DNA of 64,000 nucleotides, taken from Knoellia sp. p5-6-4. Lineage in GTDB: Bacteria > Actinomycetota > Actinomycetes > Actinomycetales > Dermatophilaceae. A program made the position numbers and the translations under genes. Where the stretch lies: the NCBI RefSeq assembly GCF_029222705.1, contig NZ_JARGZF010000003.1:59835-123834 (forward strand). Reading direction: 5' to 3'. This document shows, one piece after another, positions 25,959 to 35,878 of the stretch; positions within the stretch are counted from its first letter, which is position 1; every line of letters starts with the position of its first letter. The notes beneath the pieces were generated by a model. The model did not search any database, was not told the DNA's origin, and saw only the letters and a list, made by a program, of their open reading frames with translations.

Positions 25959-27085
25959 CTAGGAGCTGACCGGTAGGCGCACCGTGAAGGTCGCGCCCTG
26001 CCCCGGGCCGCCACTGCTGGCCGACAGGCCGCCGCCGTGAGCCTCGACGAGTGACCGGCTGATCGTCAGGCCGATGCCGCTACCGCCGCGGGAGCGGGCC
26101 CGGGCCGGGTCGGCCTGGTAGAAGCGCTCGAAGAGGTGAGGCAGGTGCTCCGGGTCGATGCCCTCGCCGGTGTCGCGCACTTGGAGCTCGACCCACCGCC
26201 TGTCGGGTCGGTTCACGGTGAGCGTGACGATGCCGTTGGGTGGGGTGTAGCGCAGGGCGTTGTCCAGCAGGTTGCCCAGGACCTGTGCCATCCGCTGCGG
26301 GTCGACCAGGACCGACCCCTCGGCGCCGCCCGGGCGAACCACCAGGGCGACTCCCTTGGCGTCGTAGGCGTCTGCCGCGGCAGCGGCGGCTGCTTCCAGG
26401 AGGGCATGGGGGGATGTCGGGACCGGGCGGGACTCGAGCCGTCCCTCCTCGGCGTGGGAGACGGCGCTGACGTCCTCGGCGAGGCGTCGCAGTCGCTGGG
26501 TGCCGTCCCTCAGCACACCCAAGGTGGCGGCGTCGAGCTCGCGCACTCCGTCCTCGACGGCTTCCAGGTGTGCCTCGATGCTGGCCAGCGGCGTGCGCAT
26601 CTCGTGCGCCAGGTCCGCCAGGATCCGACGCCGGGTGGTCTCCACGTCGCCGAGCCGCGCGGCGAGCTCGTTGATGGTGGTGGCGAGCACGTCGAACTCG
26701 GATCCGAGCCCGGGACGGGGAACTCGGGCGCCGTAATGGCCGGCGGCGATGTCGGCTGCCGACGTGGCGACAGCCGCGGTGGATCGCTGCACGCGCCGGG
26801 TGAAGTATGCCGTGACGCCGAAGGCCATGAGGACCGACGCCACGAGGGCGACGCCGAGGGCGATCAGGAGCGAGTCGGTGAAGGCACGCTCGACGTGAAA
26901 GGACTCGGACGCTGTGTGCGCCACTCCAGCGCGCTGGAGATGGGTGTGGAAGATGCCGGGGGCGACCACGGAGGCGACGAGCCACGACGTGACCGCACTG
27001 CCGAGGAGGACCAGCGTCTGGGCTCCGAGCAGCCTTGCCGCCAGGCTGCCCCGCCTTCCCCTCGCGGTCGGCAGCGGTTGCGATC

Positions 27086-27089
<4 letters not shown>
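25959..27089 (-). CDS. Sensor histidine kinase
   Basis: A 376-aa two-component kinase. It has a first transmembrane helix at residues 20-45, a short external loop of only about 25 residues (HTHLQRAGVAHTASESFHVE, rich in His), a second helix at 72-95 and a HAMP region. HisKA follows with LADLAHEMRTPLASIEAHLE, then NLLDNALRYT (N box), DTGEGID (G1) and GGSGIGLTISRSLVEAHGG (G2). GTG 27089 overlaps the regulator stop (GTGA). The small His-rich sensor loop and the downstream copper genes suggest it senses copper or a related metal; that is inference. Confidence 0.9.
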
Positions 27090-27859
<770 letters not shown>

Positions 27860-27919
27860 GGTGTCAGTCGCCGGGGCGGACCACGAGCATCCGAGGCCGC
27901 GGCGAGCGGCATCTACAGC

Positions 27920-27936
27920 GAACCTTCATGGAACCT
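27920..27936 (+). promoter_or_regulatory. 11-bp-spaced direct repeat, probable response-regulator site
   Basis: GAACCT at 27920-27925 recurs at 27931-27936; slightly wider, ACCTTCA/ACCTCCA are 11 nt apart. It lies between the two-component genes and the SHOCT/multicopper oxidase genes, and matches the spacing bound by OmpR-type regulators. A similar ATCTTCA pair is at 32364-32381. Confidence 0.5.
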
Positions 27937-27997
27937 CCACCGCCGCGCCAGTGGTCACGGTGCACCGTGAGGGCAACAACCAGAAGAGGTGAGCAGC

Positions 27998-28243
27998 ATG
28001 ATGTGGAACAGCGGCATGGGCTGGGGTGGATGGCTCCTGATGTTGGTGACCACGGTGGCCTTCTGGGCGGTCGTGGTCTTCGGGATCGTCGCCCTCTTCC
28101 GCGGAACCCGCGACAGCGGGTCCCGACCGGCACGGCGGGAAGAGGACAGCGCCGACCACATCCTCGAGGAGCGCTTCGCGCGAGGAGAGATCGACGCCGA
28201 GGAGTACCGCCAGCGCAAGCAGGTCCTGCACTCCGCCCGCTGA
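27998..28243 (+). CDS. SHOCT-domain small membrane protein
   Basis: An 81-aa protein. It has an N-terminal Met/Trp/Gly-rich stretch (MMWNSGMGWGGWLLML), one transmembrane helix and, after a charged linker, a C-terminal SHOCT motif (ILEERFARGEIDAEEYRQRK). SHOCT domains mediate oligomerisation or protein contacts. ATG 27998 sits 7 nt after AGAGGTG; GTG 27989 is in frame. It is the first gene of the copper block. Similar SHOCT proteins accompany multicopper oxidases and copper ATPases elsewhere. The exposed methionines could bind Cu(I), but this is not shown. Confidence 0.85.
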   Translation: MMWNSGMGWGGWLLMLVTTVAFWAVVVFGIVALFRGTRDSGSRPARREEDSADHILEERFARGEIDAEEYRQRKQVLHSAR

Positions 28244-28275
28244 CGGAGCCACCGCCACAACGACCAGGAGGTCCT

Positions 28276-29823
28276 GTGCCTTCGATCACCCGTCGCTCGC
28301 TCCTGCTCGGATCCGCTGCCGGGGCGCTGTCCCTGGTGGGGATCTCAGCCTGCACCACGCCCAGGAGTGCGGTCGCCGCCACGGCGGAAAGCGTGCGCCG
28401 GGCGGAGGCAGCGCGTCGCACAGCAGGGCAGCGCACGGTCAACGCGGTGCTCTCGCCGAAGGTGACCACGGTCGATCTCGGCGGAGTCGTGGTGGACACC
28501 TGGGCCTACGGCGAGTCCCTGCCCGGTCCGCTGATCCGGGCCACGGCCGGAGACCTGCTGCGGGTGAGCGTGGACAACCGCCTACCGGCGGACACCAGCA
28601 TCCACTGGCACGGTGTCGCGCTGCGCAATGACATGGACGGCGTGCCTGGCATGACGCAGAAGCCCATCGGTGCCGGTGCGCGGTTCCTGTACGAGTTCAC
28701 TGCTCCCGACCCGGGCACGTACTTCTACCACCCCCACAGCGGTGTCCAGCTCGACCGGGGCCTGCACGGCGTGCTCGTCGTCGACGACCCCGCGGAGCCG
28801 GGCGACTACGACCTCGAGTGGGTCGTCGTGCTCGACGACTGGGTCGACGGAACCGGCCGCACCCCCGACGACGTCCTCGCGGACCTCCAGGCCGGTGGAG
28901 CCTCGAACGGGATGGGGCACGGAGGCATGGGTGGGATGGGAGGCATGGGCCACGGGTCCATGGGCATGGGCGGCATGGGCGGCATGGACGGCATGGGCAT
29001 GGCCGGGGCGGGGGAGGCGCTGACCTCTCCGCTCCTGGGCGTGGCCGGCGACGTCGTGTACCCGCACTACCTCCTGAACGGCCGGGTGCCCACCTCGCCG
29101 GCCAGCCTGTCGGGCAAGGCGGGCCAACGGGTGCGTCTGCGCATCGTCAACGCCGGCAGCGACACCGCCTTCCGGGTCGCCCTGGGTGGGCACCGGCTGA
29201 CCGTCACGCACACCGACGGCTTCCCGGTGCAGCCCCTCGAGGGCGACGCGCTGCTGGTGGGGATGGGCGAGCGCTACGACGTCCGCTTCACCCTGGAAGA
29301 CGGCGTCTTCCCGCTGGTCGCGGCTGCCGAGGGCAAGCAGGGGCAGGGTCTCGCCGTGGTGCGCACTTCAGGTGGCGCGCCGCCAGCGGCTTCGGCTCGA
29401 CCTGCCGAGCTCGACCGGCTGGTCGTCACGGCGATGGACCTCCTCGTGGCTCCGCAGGCGCGGCTTGCGGGGCGACCGGTGGAGCGCACGCACGACCTTC
29501 TGCTGAGCGGGTCGATGGCGTCCTACCGGTGGACGATCAATGGCCAGACCTTCCCTGATGCCGACGCCCTCGACGTCAGCCAGGGCGAACGACTGCGGCT
29601 GCGGTTCCGCAACATGTCGATGATGTTCCACCCGATGCACGTTCACGGCCACACCTTCGCCCTGAACGGGACCGGCGTCCGCAAGGACACCGTCATCGTC
29701 CGTCCCATGCAGAGCATCGCGGTCGACCTCCAAGCCGACAACCCCGGCCAGTGGGCGACTCACTGCCACAACATCTACCACGCGGAGGCGGGCATGATGA
29801 CGACGCTCTCCTACCAGGCCTGA
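28276..29823 (+). CDS. Multicopper oxidase with Tat-type lipoprotein signal and Met-rich insert
   Basis: A 515-aa CueO-like oxidase that probably oxidises Cu(I) outside the membrane. The start has ITRRSLLLGSAAGALSLVGI then SAC: a twin-arginine signal with a lipobox Cys near residue 24. Copper ligands are complete: SIHWHGV, YFYHPHSG, HPMHVHGHTF and HCHNIYHAEAGMM. Between domains 1 and 2 is a Met/Gly/His-rich insert (28908-29010) comparable to the CueO methionine loop. GTG 28276 follows AGGAGG; the much longer open frame upstream is antisense to the regulator region. It sits before the P1B ATPase. Confidence 0.93.
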   Translation: MPSITRRSLLLGSAAGALSLVGISACTTPRSAVAATAESVRRAEAARRTAGQRTVNAVLSPKVTTVDLGGVVVDTWAYGESLPGPLIRATAGDLLRVSVDNRLPADTSIHWHGVALRNDMDGVPGMTQKPIGAGARFLYEFTAPDPGTYFYHPHSGVQLDRGLHGVLVVDDPAEPGDYDLEWVVVLDDWVDGTGRTPDDVLADLQAGGASNGMGHGGMGGMGGMGHGSMGMGGMGGMDGMGMAGAGEALTSPLLGVAGDVVYPHYLLNGRVPTSPASLSGKAGQRVRLRIVNAGSDTAFRVALGGHRLTVTHTDGFPVQPLEGDALLVGMGERYDVRFTLEDGVFPLVAAAEGKQGQGLAVVRTSGGAPPAASARPAELDRLVVTAMDLLVAPQARLAGRPVERTHDLLLSGSMASYRWTINGQTFPDADALDVSQGERLRLRFRNMSMMFHPMHVHGHTFALNGTGVRKDTVIVRPMQSIAVDLQADNPGQWATHCHNIYHAEAGMMTTLSYQA

Positions 29824-29846
29824 GGCAGATCGCCGCCCGCGTCGGA

Positions 29847-29863
29847 ATACCCAGTGGGGGTAT
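29847..29863 (+). promoter_or_regulatory. CsoR-type operator upstream of the P1B ATPase
   Basis: ATACCC (29847-29852) and GGGTAT (29858-29863) form an inverted repeat around AGTGG. It resembles known CsoR boxes and the site at 42486 in front of csoR. It lies 45 nt upstream of the ATPase start. Confidence 0.65.
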
Positions 29864-29907
29864 GCTGTTGACATGGCCATGCACCCCGACGAGGAAATGA
29901 GGGCGAC

Positions 29908-32463
29908 ATGAGCCAGACCACAGTGCTGCACGTGGGCGGCCTGCACTGGGCGAGCAGCGAGCGGGCGATCGAGAAGAGCCTGCTCCGCCGGCCGGGTGTG
30001 GAGGCCGTGGACGCGAACGCGGCGAACCAGACGGCATCGGTCACGTTCGACCCCGGCGTCACGTCGGTCAACGATCTCGCGTCGTGGGTGCGTGACTGCG
30101 GCTACCACTGCGCTGGTCGGTCGGTGCCGAACCATGTCTGCGAGCCGATGGAGGAACTGGCCACGCACCAGGGTCACGCAGCGCCCGAAGCCACCCCGCG
30201 GCATGCCCAGGCAGCGCCTGAGGCGGGGCACGGGGAGCACACTGCCCACGAGGTGATGGGTCACGGCGGTCACGCGGGGATGTCGATGGACGACATGGTC
30301 CGCGACATGCGCAACCGGTTCGTCGTCGCGGCCGTCATGACGCTGGGGATCACGCTGTGGTCGCCGATGGGCCGGGACATGCTCGGGTTCACCGTGCCGG
30401 CACCGTTCGGCCTGCGTGACGACGTCTTCGGGCTCCTGCTCAGCCTGCCGGTGGTCTTCTACTCCGCCTGGATCTTCTTCGACGGAGCGTTCCGTGCCCT
30501 GCGCAACCGCACGCTCGACATGATGGTGCTCGTCGCCGTGGCCGTCGCAGCGGGCTGGCTGTACAGCGTGGGCGTGACCCTCACGGGAGGCGGTGAGGTC
30601 TTCTACGAGGCCGCGGCCATGCTGACCACCTTTGTGCTCCTGGGCCACTGGTTCGAGATGCGGGCCCGCGGCGGCGCGAACGACGCCATCCGCGCCCTGA
30701 TGGACCTCGCCCCACCCATGGCCACGGTCCTGCGCGAGGGCCGGCCGGTGGAGGTGCCCACCGCAGAGGTGCACGTCGGCGACCTGCTGCTCATCAGGCC
30801 CGGCGGCAAGGTGCCGGTCGACGGCGTCGTCGAGGAGGGCGTCTCGGAGGTCGACGAGTCGATGGTCACAGGGGAGAGTCTTCCCGTCGCCAAGTCGCCG
30901 GGGTCGGAGGTCATCGGCGCGTCGATCAACACCACCGGCACCCTGCGCGTCCGCGCGACGAAGGTCGGCTCGGACACCGCGCTGGCCCAGATCGTCGCCC
31001 TGGTGCAGGAGGCCCAGAACTCCAAGGCGCCCGGGCAACGGCTCGCCGACCGGGCCGCCTTCTGGCTCGTGCTGGTCGCCCTGGTCGGAGGCCTCGGAAC
31101 GTTCCTCGTCTGGCTGTGGTCGGGGGCGAGTGTGGAGACTGCGCTGCTGTTCGCCATCACGGTGGTCGTGATCACCTGCCCCGACGCGCTGGGCCTGGCC
31201 ACTCCGACGGCGATCATGGTCGGCACCGGTCTCGGCGCGAAGCGGGGCGTCCTGGTCAAGAACGCTGCTGCGCTCGAGGCGTCGGCTCGCATCGACACCG
31301 TCGTGATGGACAAGACGGGGACGCTGACCAAGGGCGAGCCCGAGGTGACCGACGTCATCGTCGACGGCATCGACGAGGCGCAGCTGCTGTCACTGATCGC
31401 CTCCGTCGAGCACGAGTCCGAGCATCCGCTCGCCGGTGCGATCGTCCGGTATGCCGCGGAGCGGGGTGTCGCGGTCACCGCGCCGTCGCGCTTCCGCAAC
31501 GTCCCAGGGCATGGGGCAGTCGGTGAGGTGGGCGGCCGGACGGTCGTGGTCGGCAACCGCAAGCTCATGGCGCAGGAGGGTGTCGAGATGGCCACCCTGT
31601 TGGCCCGTCGCGACGAGCTTGCAGACTCGGGCCGCACCGCCGTGCTGGTGGCCGTGGACGGTCGCGGTGTCGGGGTCATCGGCCTGGCTGATGCCGCGCG
31701 AGAGACCTCCGCGCAGGCCGTGGAGGCGCTCCACGAGCTCGGCGTCGAGGTGGTCATGCTCAGTGGGGACAACGAGGCCACTGCACGCCGCATCGCGGGC
31801 CAGCTGGGCATCGACACCGTCATCGCCGAGGTCCTTCCCGGCGAGAAGGCCGCCAAGGTCGCGGAGCTGCAGCGGGCCGGCAGGCGGGTTGCCATGGTCG
31901 GTGACGGCGTCAACGACGCCCCTGCCCTTGCGCAGGCAGACCTCGGCATCGCCATCGGCGCGGGGACTGACGTCGCCATCGAGACGGCTGACGTGGTGCT
32001 GATGCGCTCGGATCCCCTCGATGTCCCCACCGCGCTGAGGATCGGGCGCGGCACGCTGCGGAAGATGCGCCAGAACCTCGGCTGGGCGGTGGGTTACAAC
32101 GCCGTCGCACTGCCCATCGCGGCTGGTGTCTTCGAGCCGTCACTCGGCTTGGTGCTGCGGCCGGAGGTGGCGGCGCTGGCGATGTCGGGCTCGAGCGTCA
32201 TCGTGGCTGTCAACGCTCTGCTCCTGAAGCGGCTCAACCTCCCCAAACCGCCGGCTCCGGCAGCGCACGAGGCGGAGCGGCGCCCCCCAGGTGCCCGCTG
32301 GCAGCGTGGGTTAGCGCGTCAGGGACGCCCCCAACCGGGGCAGGCGACCCAACCGAACTGCCCATCTTCATCGAATCTTCAGCAAACGCCTACGAATTCG
32401 CCCAGCTGTCAGATCCAGGGTGGGTCCTCGCGAGTCGATCCACCACGCCCTCCGAAGGAGTGA
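29908..32463 (+). CDS. P1B-type heavy-metal ATPase with CPD motif
   Basis: An 851-aa P-type ATPase. The N-terminal ferredoxin-like domain (residues 5-68) lacks the CxxC metal site: GLHWASS stands where GMTCASC is usual. A His/Met-rich linker follows (VMGHGGHAGMSMDDMVRDMR). The core has TGESLPVAKSPG, DKTGTLTKGEP and [20 protein letters not shown]. The helix-6 motif is CPD (Cys424-Pro-Asp426) instead of CPC, while VGYNA and MSGSS in the last two helices fit Cu(I) ATPases. The last 75 residues are Pro/Gln-rich and look like read-through into the next promoter. Metal specificity is uncertain. Confidence 0.9.
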   Translation: MSQTTVLHVGGLHWASSERAIEKSLLRRPGVEAVDANAANQTASVTFDPGVTSVNDLASWVRDCGYHCAGRSVPNHVCEPMEELATHQGHAAPEATPRHAQAAPEAGHGEHTAHEVMGHGGHAGMSMDDMVRDMRNRFVVAAVMTLGITLWSPMGRDMLGFTVPAPFGLRDDVFGLLLSLPVVFYSAWIFFDGAFRALRNRTLDMMVLVAVAVAAGWLYSVGVTLTGGGEVFYEAAAMLTTFVLLGHWFEMRARGGANDAIRALMDLAPPMATVLREGRPVEVPTAEVHVGDLLLIRPGGKVPVDGVVEEGVSEVDESMVTGESLPVAKSPGSEVIGASINTTGTLRVRATKVGSDTALAQIVALVQEAQNSKAPGQRLADRAAFWLVLVALVGGLGTFLVWLWSGASVETALLFAITVVVITCPDALGLATPTAIMVGTGLGAKRGVLVKNAAALEASARIDTVVMDKTGTLTKGEPEVTDVIVDGIDEAQLLSLIASVEHESEHPLAGAIVRYAAERGVAVTAPSRFRNVPGHGAVGEVGGRTVVVGNRKLMAQEGVEMATLLARRDELADSGRTAVLVAVDGRGVGVIGLADAARETSAQAVEALHELGVEVVMLSGDNEATARRIAGQLGIDTVIAEVLPGEKAAKVAELQRAGRRVAMVGDGVNDAPALAQADLGIAIGAGTDVAIETADVVLMRSDPLDVPTALRIGRGTLRKMRQNLGWAVGYNAVALPIAAGVFEPSLGLVLRPEVAALAMSGSSVIVAVNALLLKRLNLPKPPAPAAHEAERRPPGARWQRGLARQGRPQPGQATQPNCPSSSNLQQTPTNSPSCQIQGGSSRVDPPRPPKE
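32364..32381 (+). promoter_or_regulatory. 11-bp-spaced direct repeat upstream of the DUF305 gene
   Basis: ATCTTCA occurs at 32364-32370 and again at 32375-32381, 11 nt apart, with a possible -10 (TACGAAT) about 10 nt downstream. It resembles the repeat at 27920 and probably marks a second target of the neighbouring response regulator. It lies inside the 3' end of the ATPase reading frame. Confidence 0.5.
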
Positions 32464-32470
32464 ACAACCT

Positions 32471-33073
32471 GTGTTCAACACCAAGCGATCCATCACCCTG
32501 GCCGGTGCCGGCCTCGTCGCCGTCCTGCTCCTCGGCGCCTGTGGCTCTGACGAGGACGTCTCGCAGTCCATGGGCGGGATGAACGGTCACGGAGGCTCCG
32601 GCTCGACCTCGGCGCAGTCGAGCTCCGGCAGCCGGGCGGGCGACGTGATGTTCGCGCAGATGATGATCCCCCACCACCGGCAGGCCATCGAGATGGCCGA
32701 CCTCGCCCTGGCGAACTCCTCGACATCCCCTGATGTCGAGAGGCTGGCCCAGCAGATCAAGGCCGCCCAGGACCCGGAGATCGCGACGATGACGAGCTGG
32801 CTTAGCGAGTGGGGAGCTCCGACCTCGGCATCGATGGACCACGGGACCAGCGGCATGATGTCCGTGGCGGACATGGCATCGCTGGAGTCGGCACAGGGCG
32901 CCGAGTTCAACCGGCTCTGGCTGGAGATGATGATCGCCCACCACCAGGGCGCCGTCACGATGGCCCAGGACGTCCTCTCCTCCACCGAGGACGCCGAGGT
33001 CAAGGGACTCGCCCAGGCGGTCGTGGAGGGGCAGAAGAAGGAGATCGCCACCATGCAGGGCCTGCTCAAGTGA
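32471..33073 (+). CDS. DUF305 lipoprotein
   Basis: A 200-aa lipoprotein with signal peptide and lipobox LLLGAC (Cys about residue 24), a Met/Gly/His/Ser-rich linker, then the DUF305 four-helix fold. Two conserved helices are visible: MFAQMMIPHHRQAIEMADLA and LWLEMMIAHHQGAVTMAQDV. Paired His and Met residues there are candidate copper ligands. DUF305 proteins are often copper-induced and found near multicopper oxidases, as here. GTG 32471 follows AAGGAG. The stop overlaps the next GTG (GTGA). Confidence 0.9.
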   Translation: MFNTKRSITLAGAGLVAVLLLGACGSDEDVSQSMGGMNGHGGSGSTSAQSSSGSRAGDVMFAQMMIPHHRQAIEMADLALANSSTSPDVERLAQQIKAAQDPEIATMTSWLSEWGAPTSASMDHGTSGMMSVADMASLESAQGAEFNRLWLEMMIAHHQGAVTMAQDVLSSTEDAEVKGLAQAVVEGQKKEIATMQGLLK

Positions 33074-33993
33074 GCTCCGTAGGACCACGGCGACCCGTCG
33101 CCCTGGCCCTGAGCGCGCTGGCCTGTGCGACCTCGTTGGGGCTATCGGCGTGTGCGAGCAGGGGGACGGTGGCGACCGACGCCACTGCGGTGCCGTCCCC
33201 GCGCGTGACCGCGGCACCTGACCCGAGCTCCGCCCCGGCTGCCACCACCGCAAAGCCCTCAGCCACACCGACTGCGCGGGCACTGCCGTCGGCTCACGTC
33301 CACGCCGTGGCCCGCGAGCCCGGCACCGGAGAAGTCCTCGTGGCGACGCACGAGGGACTCTACGTCTACGGGAAGGGCGAGCCACGCAAGGTCGGCCCCA
33401 CCATCGACCTCATGGGGTTCACGGTGGCAGGGCCCGGCCACTACTACGCCTCCGGCCACCCCGGGCCTGGCGTGGACCTCCCGCAGCCGGCAGGCCTCCT
33501 CGAGAGCCGTGATGGCGGCCGGTCCTGGACGGTGCTCTCCCGCGGGGGTTCATCGGACTTCCACGCCCTCGCCGCGACCCCGGAACGCGTCCTCGGGTTC
33601 GACGGAACCGTGCGCACCACCACGGACGGCCGTACCTGGGAGACCGGCGACCTCGCCTCACCACCGAGGAGCCTCGCCATCTCGCCCGATGGTCGACGAG
33701 TCCTTGCCACCACCGCCGACGGGCTCATGGGCTCCGACGACGGCGGTCGGCGTTGGGCGCCGATGAAGGGTGCCCCGCTCCTGCTGTTCGTCGACTGGGC
33801 CGGCGGACAGACGGTCGCAGGACTGTCGCCGGAGGGTCGCCTCCACCTGAGCACGGACGCCGGCAGGTCGTGGCAGACCACGAAGGCGGGAGCCTCCGAC
33901 ATCCAGGCGCTCGACGCCACAGGCAGCGGGAAGACCCTCGAGGTCGTCGCCGCCACCGAGCACCGGCTGGTCACGTTGGAGCGTCTGTTCTGA
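33070..33993 (+). CDS. F510_1955-like beta-propeller lipoprotein (sialidase-fold)
   Basis: A 307-aa secreted protein with signal peptide and lipobox LSACAS (Cys near residue 26), then a 40-residue Pro/Ala/Thr linker and a beta-propeller. BNR-type Asp-box repeats are visible: ESRDGGRSWTVL, TTDGRTWETG, SDDGGRRWAPM and STDAGRSWQTT. Sialidase-type catalytic residues cannot be confirmed, so a structural or binding role is as likely. Proteins of this type accompany DUF305 genes in actinobacterial copper clusters. It overlaps DUF305 by 4 nt, indicating joint translation. The copper role is inferred from context. Confidence 0.75.
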   Translation: MSSVGPRRPVALALSALACATSLGLSACASRGTVATDATAVPSPRVTAAPDPSSAPAATTAKPSATPTARALPSAHVHAVAREPGTGEVLVATHEGLYVYGKGEPRKVGPTIDLMGFTVAGPGHYYASGHPGPGVDLPQPAGLLESRDGGRSWTVLSRGGSSDFHALAATPERVLGFDGTVRTTTDGRTWETGDLASPPRSLAISPDGRRVLATTADGLMGSDDGGRRWAPMKGAPLLLFVDWAGGQTVAGLSPEGRLHLSTDAGRSWQTTKAGASDIQALDATGSGKTLEVVAATEHRLVTLERLF

Positions 33994-34015
33994 GCCGGCT
34001 CGTACGCTGGTCGGC

Positions 34016-34474
34016 GTGACCTGGTACTCCCGCGACGAGGCGGCCGAGCGCGCCGGGATCGAGCCGTCCGGCCTCGATCGTCTGGTGGCCCTGGGCATCG
34101 TCGCCCCCGACGAGCCGAGTCGCTTCTCGCCGGGTGATGTGCGCCGGGCGCTGATGGCCAAGTCCCTCGAGGATGCGGAGATCCCCTTCGACCACGTGGC
34201 CGCAGCCGTCAAGCGCGGGGCGATCTCGTTCGCCTTCCTGGACGCCGCGGCATACGAGCGCTTTGCCGCCCTCGGAGGTGAGACGTTCAGGCAGGTCAGC
34301 GATCGCACCGGGGTTGCCCTTGACCTGTTGATGGGCGTCCGGGAAGCCACCGGCTCCGCGCCACCGGAGCCGGACGACCGGCTGCGTGAGGACGAGATGG
34401 CGGTCGTGCCGTTCCTCCAGCTGCAGGTCGATGCCGGCTTCAGGTGGCCACGACGCGGTCGAGCGACGGCATGA
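34016..34474 (+). pseudogene. Truncated adenylate-cyclase regulatory (MerR-like) region
   Basis: The frame from GTG 34016 encodes YSRDEAAERAGIEPSGLDRL, then FSPGDVRRALMAKSLEDAEI, FAFLDAAAYERFAALGGETF and DEMAVVPFLQLQVDAGF. This matches the N-terminal regulatory part of actinobacterial class III adenylate cyclases. At about 34443 the frame breaks: a one-base shift would continue GHDAVERRHD, like the expected next helix. No cyclase domain follows before the YibE/F gene. Most likely it is the remnant of a longer gene. It starts 23 nt after the propeller gene but is not obviously part of that operon. Confidence 0.6.
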
Positions 34475-34613
34475 CATCACTGTGTCGGGGACGTCATCGG
34501 GTGGGTTTCGACGTCATGCCCGGCGCACAGTTCTGGCCCGGGCCCTTCAGGGGACCTCAGGGGATGCCGAAGGCCCCGGGCCGCTTTGCGGGTGCACTCG
34601 GCGGCAGGGGAGG

Positions 34614-35864
34614 ATGACTCACCCGGACACCCCCCCGCCGAGAGGACTCATCGACGTGGCAGGACGGCACGCCCACGCCCACAGACGTCGCGGTGACGGC
34701 CCGACCCCGCCGAAGGTCCTGGCCGGCGTCGGTGCGCTGCTCATCCTCGTCGCGCTCGCCATGGTGTGGCTCTGGCCGGACAGCTCGGTCGAGGCGCCCG
34801 GTGGCAGCACCCAGCAGGTCGAGGGCGTGGTGGCCAGCATCGCGCAACAGCCCTGTCCGCAGCGACCGACCGAGAGTCCCGGAGGGGCACCAGCCCCGAC
34901 GGGTCCCTGCGGCACGACCCAGGTGCGCCTGACCACCGGCGACGGCGAGGGCAGCACGGTCACGGTCCCGCTCCCGACCGGCACCGGCGCGCCGACCGTC
35001 GCGGTCGGTGACGAGGTCGCGCTGTCCTACTCGGCGGGCAACCCGCCGGGCACGCAGTACGCCATCGTCGACCACCTGCGGGGCACCCAGCTGTGGGTGC
35101 TCGTCGGTGCGTTCGTGCTTGCCGTGGTGGCGTTCGGGCGGTGGCGTGGGGTCTCCGCGCTGCTGGGACTGGCCTTCACGTTCGCCGTCATCCTGGGCTT
35201 CGTGATCCCGGCCATCCTCGACGGCAAGCCGCCGCTGGCCGTCGCGATCGTCGGGTGTGCCGCCATCGTGCTGGTCGTGCTGTACCTCACCCACGGCATC
35301 GGTCGAACCACCACCGTCGCCGTGGCGGGCACCATCGTCAGCCTGCTCATCACCGGGGTCCTGTCCGTGGTGGCCGTGCAGACGATGCAGCTCGCGGGAG
35401 CTGCCGATGACAGCTCGTTCGCCGTCGGCCAGCTGCACGGCGTCAACCTGCGTGGCCTGCTGTTGGCGGGCATCCTCATCGGCTCCCTCGGCGTCCTCGA
35501 CGACGTGACGGTCACCCAGGCCGCCACCGTCCAGGAACTGGCCGAGGCCAACCCTGACTACAGCACGGGGACCCTCTACCGAGCCGCCATCCGCGTCGGA
35601 CGAGCACACATCGCGTCGGTGATCAACACCATCGTGCTCGCCTACGCCGGAGCCTCGCTGCCACTGCTCGTCCTCGTCGTGGCACTTGACGACCCGATCG
35701 GACAGGTGCTGTCCGACCAGCTCGTGGCCACCGAACTGGTGCGAAGCATGGTGGGGACGATCGGCCTGATCTCCGCCGTGCCGGTCACGACGGCTGCCGC
35801 AGCCTTCGTCACTCGCCGAGCCAGCCGTGACGCCGGGCAGGCGCGAGTCAGGATCAGGACCTAG
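34614..35864 (+). CDS. YibE/F family membrane protein
   Basis: A 416-aa protein with one N-terminal helix (VLAGVGALLILVALAMVWLW), an external domain of about 110 residues with a Cys pair (QPCPQRP and GPCGTT), and seven or so C-terminal helices typical of YibE/F. The family signature GSLGVLDDVTVTQAATVQEL is present. The molecular function of the family is unknown. ATG 34614 is given, but its ribosome site is too close; GTG 34656 with AGAGGA 9 nt upstream is an alternative. A His/Arg-rich stretch (GRHAHAHRRRG) near the start could bind metal. Confidence 0.85.
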   Translation: MTHPDTPPPRGLIDVAGRHAHAHRRRGDGPTPPKVLAGVGALLILVALAMVWLWPDSSVEAPGGSTQQVEGVVASIAQQPCPQRPTESPGGAPAPTGPCGTTQVRLTTGDGEGSTVTVPLPTGTGAPTVAVGDEVALSYSAGNPPGTQYAIVDHLRGTQLWVLVGAFVLAVVAFGRWRGVSALLGLAFTFAVILGFVIPAILDGKPPLAVAIVGCAAIVLVVLYLTHGIGRTTTVAVAGTIVSLLITGVLSVVAVQTMQLAGAADDSSFAVGQLHGVNLRGLLLAGILIGSLGVLDDVTVTQAATVQELAEANPDYSTGTLYRAAIRVGRAHIASVINTIVLAYAGASLPLLVLVVALDDPIGQVLSDQLVATELVRSMVGTIGLISAVPVTTAAAAFVTRRASRDAGQARVRIRT

Positions 35865-35878
35865 CCACCGACAAGTCG

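Noticed and set aside
34386..34613. N-terminal extension of YibE/F
   Set aside because: This part overlaps the cyclase remnant in another frame and is Arg/Ser-rich noise.
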